From Hordeum vulgare subsp. vulgare (taxonomy: Eukaryota; Streptophyta; Magnoliopsida; Poales; Poaceae), in contig NC_058523.1 in assembly GCF_904849725.1 (NCBI RefSeq), forward strand, positions 110,424,189-110,488,188: a stretch of 64,000 bases of DNA. The letters are read 5' to 3'. Positions 58,256 through 64,000 of the stretch are shown piece by piece (position 1 is the stretch's first letter; the number at the start of each line of letters is the position of its first letter). The notes beneath the pieces are model-generated. The model saw nothing but the letters and a program-made list of their open reading frames with translations. It was not told the DNA's origin and did no database searches. The translations under genes and the position numbers were made by a program.

Positions 58256-59823
58256 ATACGTCTCCATCGTATCTACTTTTCCAAACTCTTTTGCCCTTGT
58301 TTTGGACTCTAATTTGCATGATTTGAATGGAACTAACCCGGACTAACGTTGTTTTCAGCACAATCGCCATGGTGTTGTTTTTGTGCAGAAATGAAAGTTC
58401 TCGGAACGTCCTGAAAATTTATGGAGATTTTTTCTGGAAAATGTGAAAAATACCTGCACAAAGATCCACCGGAGGGGCTGGGCTAGTGGGCCACAAGCCC
58501 TGTTGCCGCGGCCACCCCCTGGCCGCGACAACCAAGCTTGTGGGGCCCACGTGGCTCTGCCGCCCCCAAACTCAGCTCTATAAATTCACTTTCGCCCAGA
58601 AAAAAATCAGAAGAGAAGATTTCGTCGCGTTTGCGATACGGAGGCGCCGCCACATCCTGTTCTTCATCTGGAGGACAGATCTGGAGTCCGTTTTGGGCTC
58701 CGGAGAGGGGAAATCGTCGCCATCGTCATCATCAACCTTCTTCCCTCTCCAATTCCATGAAGCTCTTCATCGTTCGTGAGTAATCTATTCGTAGGCTCGC
58801 TGGGCGGTGATGAGTAAGATGAGATCTATCATGTAATCGAGTTAGTTTTGACGGGGATTGATCCCTAGTATCCACTATGTTCTGAGATTGATGTTGCTAC
58901 TACTTTGCCATGCTTAATGCTTGTCACTAGGGCCCGAGTGCCATGATTTCAGATCTGAAATTATTATGTTGTCACCAATATATGTGTGTTTTAGATCCGA
59001 TCTTGCAAGTTGTAGTTACCTACTATGTGTTATGACCCGGCAACCCTGGAGTGAAAATAACCGGAACCACTCCAGGTGATGACCATACTTTGAGGAGTTC
59101 ATGTGTTCACCAAGTGCTAATGCGTTGTTCCGGTTCGTTATTAAAAGGAGAACCTTAATATCCTGTAGTATCCTTTTGGACCCCGCTGCAACGGGAGGGA
59201 TGGACAATAGATGTCATGCAAGTTCTTTTCCCTAAGCACGCATGACTACACACGGAATGCATGCCTACATCACATTGACGAACGGGAGCTAGCCACATAT
59301 CTCTCCGTGTTATAACTGTTGCATGATGAATATCATCCAAACGAATCACCGACCCATTGCCTACGAGTTTGTCCCACTACTGTTGTTACTACTGTTGCTG
59401 CTATTGATACTTGCTACTGCTGTTACTTGATATTGTTGCTACTTGCTACTGCTGTCACTACTGTTGTTCCTTGCCACTTCTGCTACTCGTTACACTGCTA
59501 CTACCTGCTATAATACTGGTTCGCACGACATTGACAGGGAAGAATATTTCCCGTCCACGGGAAACTTCTGGCGCCATTGATACGACAATTAGGAATAGTC
59601 TGCCTTGTCACCAGATCGTTTCTGACACCGTTGTTATCATACTACTTTGCTGCTGATACTTTGCTTGCAGATACTAATCTTTCAGGTGTGGTTGAATCTG
59701 ACACATTCAGCTGCTAATACTCGAGAGTATCCTCTCACCTCATGCCTGGCGAATCAACAAATTTGGGACGAATACTCTACCCTCGAAAACTGCCGCGAAC
59801 CCACGCGCTGGTGGGCCATTGCA
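58256..59823 (+). repeat. 5' LTR of a partial Sabrina-like element
   Basis: It starts TGATACGTCTCCATCG after GAGAG and ends near GTGGGCCATTGCA, about 1,568 bp. It is followed by an internal region and gag, so it is a 5' LTR. The 3' half of the element is missing. Confidence 0.8.
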
Positions 59824-60020
59824 AGAAAATTGCTAATTGTTGAGCAACTGGGAGCAGTTCTGGCTCTGTTGTCACGAAGGCAGCAAGCTAGGGACTCATC
59901 AACAACATTCTTCTAGTGTCGTTGCCGGGGACTGCCGTTAGCAGCATTTTTATGGCGCCGTTGCGGAGGAGGTATTGCTATACTCTCTGAGTCACTTGGG
60001 ATTTATATCTGCTGATCACT
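59824..60020 (+). other. Leader with two primer-site-like sequences
   Basis: The expected site next to the LTR is absent. TGTCGTTGCCGGGGA occurs at about 59917, and TGGCGCCGTTGCGGAGG at 59953, roughly 130 bp from the LTR end. Together they suggest an insertion or duplication that displaced the Asp-tRNA-type site. Confidence 0.5.
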
Positions 60021-60533
60021 ATGAAGAATCTGAAAGATCCAAAAACCAAAGTCTTGCCCTCAACTATGACGGGAGGTAAGGAACTCCCATCTAGCTCTAC
60101 ACTTGATTCACCTTCAGTTATGAGTAAGTTTGCGACATCACCTCCTGCTAGAAATCTTGATATGTCGCCTGTGCTTGATGATGCTTATGATACTACTAGA
60201 GATGCTATGCCTGATACTGCTAGAGATGCTATGCCTGATACTGCTAGAGATGCTATGCCTGATGCTAGAGATGCTATTTTGCGTGATGATGCTATGCCTG
60301 ATGATGCTAGAGATACTACTTTGCTTGATGCGCCACTAGGGGTATTCCTTGATGCTCATATTGCTAGAGTTACTGCCAATGCTCGTGATGCTTCTGAAAC
60401 TGCCGATACTATTGAGATAGAACCTCCCTTTGCCCCTGCTAGATCTAGCTCTCCTAGATATGAATTGCCTGATATACCTGAGGGTTACGTTATGGAGGGA
60501 GAGATAGCTGAGGATATTCTTGCGTGTAAGGAT
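60021..60533 (+). pseudogene. gag: 5' part of Athila-lineage gag, truncated
   Basis: MKNLKDPKTKVLPS starts a gag N-terminus homologous to that at 37173. Near residues 60-90 it has 8-residue repeats DAMPDTAR encoded by 24-bp units (60201, 60225, 60249). The other copy has 9-residue repeats at this place. After AEDILACKD the gag sequence ends at 60533 and reads into a truncated Tat LTR, giving a meaningless tail up to 60563. Confidence 0.85.
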
Positions 60534-60534
60534 G

Positions 60535-60851
60535 CCTTATATAGAGTGCGCTGCCCTTCATAATGGCCCGGTGGACAGGGGTGGAGTAGTGGCGAGTAAA
60601 CGCTTACGTTACAAGTAACGTAAGCTTTAAATGCTAATAATGGTGTATGAAAACGTATGACTGTTGCCCTCCTGGGAGGTTACGATGTACAGAGTGGATT
60701 GCAGTCGGTACGTTAGATATGCTCCGAGTGGATCGTCATCGACTAGATGATGGGGGTGTCCTTAGTTCAGTCGGAACTGTCTAAGGGCCTTGTCTTCTGT
60801 AGGACCTATAGGGCAGACCTATGACCCTACCCTGGGACTATAACCCCATCA
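60535..60851 (-). repeat. Partial Tat LTR, U3 part only
   Basis: About 317 bp from the LTR start to just past the TATA box (complement of 60537-60544). The transcribed part and U5, about 240 bp in the complete copy, are missing. The break joins directly to gag of the Sabrina-like element. Confidence 0.85.
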
Positions 60852-61371
60852 TTAGTCCCCGAATGGATCGGGGTTGGAACGATGAAGTGATGTCTGGAGT
60901 TTGGAACCGACTGGTATTGAGGTGACTTCAGCGTTGTTTGCCTCGATCCATTTTATCTTTTCAGCTAGTGATCCGAGTGAATATGCCAGTGAAACGAACC
61001 GTGAGGGACCAAATGCTTCCTCGGAATCTTTTGACGTGACCGGTCATACTGACAGCACCGGATTTTCCGGGATCCTCAAATTTCGGTTGCCGCGTGCTCA
61101 GCGGGGATGACGACATCGCCATCGAGTAGATTTCGCCTCCTCGATTACCATGCCGTTATCTTCTCCACTAATCTTGCAGCGGCTGGTTGGGGGGATAAGA
61201 TCCTGGGCCCACCTGTAGGTGACTCAGTCGGAGGCCTATTAAAGCTTCCCCGGCGGACCTTCCTGTTGCGCTGCTCATCCTCCTCCCGTTAATCTCGCCC
61301 TCTCCTGCAACTTCTTGCGCACCTCTAGCCACCTCCTTCCTTTCCTCCTCTGCGGATCTGTCGCCCTCGCC
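60852..61371. other. Tat 3' region upstream of the antisense gene
   Basis: TTAGTCCCCGAATGG at 60852-60866 is the complement of the polypurine tract. TATTAAAG at 61237-61244 aligns with the A/T box upstream of the antisense gene in the first Tat copy and is a candidate promoter, about 130 bp before its ATG. No conserved coding frame is seen in this stretch. Confidence 0.5.
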
Positions 61372-64000
61372 ATGACGAAGGGACAGACCAGCAAGCTCGA
61401 GGCGAAGAAGAAGAAGAAGGGGGCGGCCTCCACTCAGCGGTGGCAGCGGGCGTTGCCGGCGGGCTAGATCCAGGGGGATTTCCTCCCCTCCTCGGTGACG
61501 GAGAACGACGTGCTGGAGCTGGTGGAGCACGACATGGTCGTCAACAAGTCCTGGAGGCTGCCGGAAGGGGAGACGGAGCCGGCGCCGAAGGAGGGGGAGC
61601 GCGTTCTGCTGCTCAGCCACGTGGCCAGAGGTTTCTCCTTGCCTCCCCACCCTTTCTTCCTAGGTATCATGAATTACTTTGGGGCGCAGCTCCATCACTT
61701 TCCTCCGAATGCGATAGCTCACCTTTCCGCATTCATCACCCTCTGTGAGTGCTTCATAGGATGTCCCCCCCACTGGGGGCTCTTCAAATACGTTTTCTCC
61801 GCTAGATCTCAGACTGTTAAGAAGCTTAGCCAGTCTGATGATAAGACACACATCCTCCAGCTCTGCGGGGGTTTAGGATTTCAAAAGAAAACGAAGAGTA
61901 GCTATCCCTCCCTTCAGCTATCCGAGTCAGTTAGGAACTGGCAATCATCCTGGTTCTATTGCCAGGACATTGCTTGTCCGAATGCTTCGAGTGGGTTGCC
62001 ACCTTTCAGTTTAGACCGTCCGGGCCCTCGCAGGAAGATTGCGCTCTCTAAGGGAGAAAGAACCCAGATCTAGCCTTTGGTCGACGCGCTGATAGCCGTC
62101 GTCCAGAGGGGAGTCACCGGCATGGACTTGCTGGAGACTTTTCTGGGTCGACGCATCCAGCCGCTGCAGGCCAGAGACCACGCTATGTGGCATTACACGG
62201 GGCCTTCAGATACCACTCGGTCCCATCCCGAAGACGTGAGCGAGGAGACCGTGAGTGCATGGGTCCGCAGCATCACGGGCACATGTAATAACCCCGTGGG
62301 AGCGCGGCGAGTGAAGGCCTTCCGTGCCGAAAATCCTCCTCCAAATGAGGTGAGTACATGTCGTCGAGTGCTTTTAACCTTCTCGGTTTTATTGCTTTTC
62401 TTGTCTCGCTGACTGATGTTGCCGACTGTGTTTTGTGCAGGAGTGGACATACTGGCATTCTGCAGTCTCGAATGGGAATCCAGTCGAGGAAGAGGAAGGC
62501 AGCATGGAGGGCAGCACGGATAGCGCCGAGTACGTCTCTGGCAGTGAGGAGACGGAGGAGGAGATAGAAGAGGAGGAGGAGGAGAGTGGAGAGCAGAGCT
62601 CGTCTCCCTCACCACCAGAACACCGAACCAAGCGCCGTCATGACCCCACTGCTCCACCGGCTCCTCCGGTGGCCCCGAGTGCTCGGAGTGTGAAGAGAAC
62701 CAGGGGTGCTTCTGCCGAGCCCGTGAACCAGCCGTCCAAGGTGGCTAAACCTAGCGGGTCTAAACCTCGGAAAGCCTTGCCCCGGATGAGGATCGCTGTT
62801 CCGGTCGCCTCAGCGTAAGTATCTTTGCTCTTCCATCTTCCTTCAATATTCGATTGGACTCTTCTTTTTGGGAATTCATGTTTACCCGTCGAGTGGAATT
62901 CACTCAACAGAGCTGCTACCTCTGCCACCCTCTGCCGCGTCAGGATGATGATCCCATGGACACTGATAATGCCGCCACGTCCCAGCAAGGTACGTTGTCA
63001 CGACTCCGAGAGTTGTATTACTGTTTCGCGAGTGCTGTCTTTGATCTTGACCTTTTTCTGTGTTTTTATTTTGTTCAGCCGGGCTTCCTTCAGAGGTGAT
63101 CCATCTGGACGACGACCAAAGGAGGTCGGAACCAGCTTTGGCGCCTAATCCTGGGGTTATCCAACCTGCTGCCAATCCTGCCATGAACGTGCCCTCACGG
63201 CGGAACCGACTAGAGCAGAGCTCAGGATGCCCAGGGAGCCTTCTGCCACGCCGGGTCCGTCGGCTGTCCAATATGATGCCCGACGCCTCCCGGAAGATCA
63301 GGTAGGGGCCGCCAAGGACGCCATGATGCAAGTGGAGCTGATGGTGGGCGACGCCAAGGGAGCATATGACTCCATCGCGTCCCTGTACAAGAAGAGCTTG
63401 GAGCTTCGGGATGATATCCGAGTAAGTGCGCTAGTAAGTGTTTACATTCCTCTTGGTACCCACTGGGGGTTTCAACGAGATACTCGGATACAGTAGGTTG
63501 ATTTTCCAATGGGTTCACTCCGAGTGAACCCAGTGGGTGTAGTCCCTGAGACTTCTGTCGAGTGCTTGCACCAGCAGTTGTCTTTATATGTATTTTGCAT
63601 AATCTGTACAGATCAGAGCTGATCTACCCGAATGGTACCAGTGGGGGCACGCCGAGTGCACCCACTGGGTGTAGTCCCTGAGAGTAGTGTTACTCGGGTC
63701 GAGTAATAGTAATCTCATAGTGTTGTTGGTTTGCTATGGAGCTCAATGGGACCGACCTGTTCGAGCTTCATACCAGTGGGGTCACTCTCAGTGAACCCAC
63801 TAGGTGTAGTCCCCGAGACCGTTGTCGATTGCTTGCATCGGCAGGGGTCTGAAGAATCTTGAGTTTTGATTGTTTTGTAATATCTGTCGAGACTTTTTCC
63901 TTGTTGAATCTGGTTGATCCTCCCTTTGTGTCTCTTTGCTAGAAGACTTGTGAAATGGGATCGGCCTATAATGCTTTGATGGTTGAGAAGACTCAACTTG
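61372..64000 (+). pseudogene. Antisense-strand gene of the second Tat element, multi-exon, runs off the window
   Basis: Exon 1 (61372-62349) begins MTKGQTSKLEAKKKKK and holds RGFSLPPHPFFLGIMNYFGA and HHFPPNAIAHLSAFI of the Transposase_28-like family. In-frame TAG codons at 61465 and 62071 replace Trp and Gln of the first copy. Introns have clear ends: GTGAGT...TTTGTGCAG (62350-62440), GTAAGT...CAACAG (62815-62910), GTACGT...TTGTTCAG (62990-63078) and GTAAGT...TTGCTAG (63422-63942). Exon 2 (62441-62814) is acidic, then Pro/Ala-rich and basic. Exon 3 (62911-62989) is short and probably frameshifted. Exon 4 is 63079-63421. Exon 5 from 63943 matches the coiled-coil exon of the first copy. Splicing is inferred from sequence, and the function is unknown. 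Confidence 0.82.
63510..63802 (+). repeat. Hairpins in intron 4 of the antisense gene
   Basis: TGGGTTCACT and AGTGAACCCA with loop CCG form a perfect 10-base stem at 63510-63532. A second, looser inverted repeat lies near 63634-63670 (CAGTGGG and CCCACTG). A third at 63774-63802 has 13-base arms with two mismatches. Each is followed by GGTGTAGTCCC. The first and third match hairpins in the same intron of the first Tat copy. Confidence 0.8.

Larger units (their letters stand above)
60535..64000 (-). mobile_element. Second Tat-lineage Gypsy element, truncated and cut by the window end
   Basis: On the minus strand a partial 3' LTR (60851-60535) starts TGATGGGGTTATAG and is related to the 557-bp LTR of the first Tat element. 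Reading left to right, the polypurine tract, the 3' untranslated part and the antisense gene follow in the order of the first element. The array, pol and gag would lie beyond 64000. Confidence 0.88.

Noticed and set aside
1..64000. Host plant genes, tRNA or rRNA genes
   Set aside because: No reading frame outside transposable elements shows a recognisable host domain, and I saw no tRNA-like box A/B arrangement or rRNA sequence. The tRNA-complementary stretches are primer binding sites.

Overview
The window is repeat-rich nuclear DNA from a grass of the wheat/barley tribe (Triticeae). The long terminal repeats (LTRs) match in character the Triticeae Copia group Angela/BARE1/WIS, an Athila-lineage Gypsy group of Sabrina type and a Tat-lineage Gypsy group. 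These family names come from recognition, not from a search. I see no host protein gene, tRNA or rRNA. Nearly every base can be assigned to nested transposable elements, and most nesting levels are supported by target-site duplications (TSDs).

Region 1 (1-27182): a Copia element on the + strand (305-27070, TSD GTTAC) carries two insertions. One is a 4.9-kb TG...CA element without visible coding domains, lying on the minus strand in gag (3485-8399, TSD TAATC), best read as a large solo LTR. The other is a full 12.9-kb Tat-lineage Gypsy element in the integrase (10397-23287, TSD GGTAT). Without insertions and duplicated targets the Copia core is 8,950 bp. The Tat element has gag, a pol with two RNase H domains, a 21-copy array of a 70-bp unit, and a multi-exon gene on the opposite strand.

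Region 2 (27183-29635): two short Helitron-like elements in opposite orientation, a 21-bp inverted-repeat pair, and a Tourist-like MITE.

Region 3 (29636-53198): a ~2.5-kb noncoding TG...CA element (TSD GCAAT) is split by a second Copia element on the minus strand (30705-51761, TSD CAAAC). That Copia is split by a 9.8-kb Athila-lineage Gypsy element lacking reverse transcriptase and integrase (35513-45306, TSD ATCAT/ATCAC). Its 5' LTR also holds a second, inverted copy of the same ~2.5-kb family (48616-50958). The reassembled Copia core is 8,911 bp, close to the first one, which supports both reconstructions.

Region 4 (53204-64000): AT-rich sequence, a truncated Copia LTR, a Gypsy LTR fragment carrying a Sabrina-like solo LTR, then a Sabrina-like LTR plus partial gag. 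This gag is fused at 60533/60535 to a truncated Tat LTR. A second Tat element runs off the window on the minus strand, so its antisense gene reads on the + strand and shows clear GT-AG introns.

The elements are mostly decayed (stops, frameshifts); the Tat element at 10397 is the best preserved. The observations most worth following are the conserved, spliced antisense gene of the Tat elements, the hairpins conserved in its introns, the 70-bp array whose unit folds into two hairpins, and repeated polypurine-tract copies plus an internal LTR-like segment in the Athila-lineage element.
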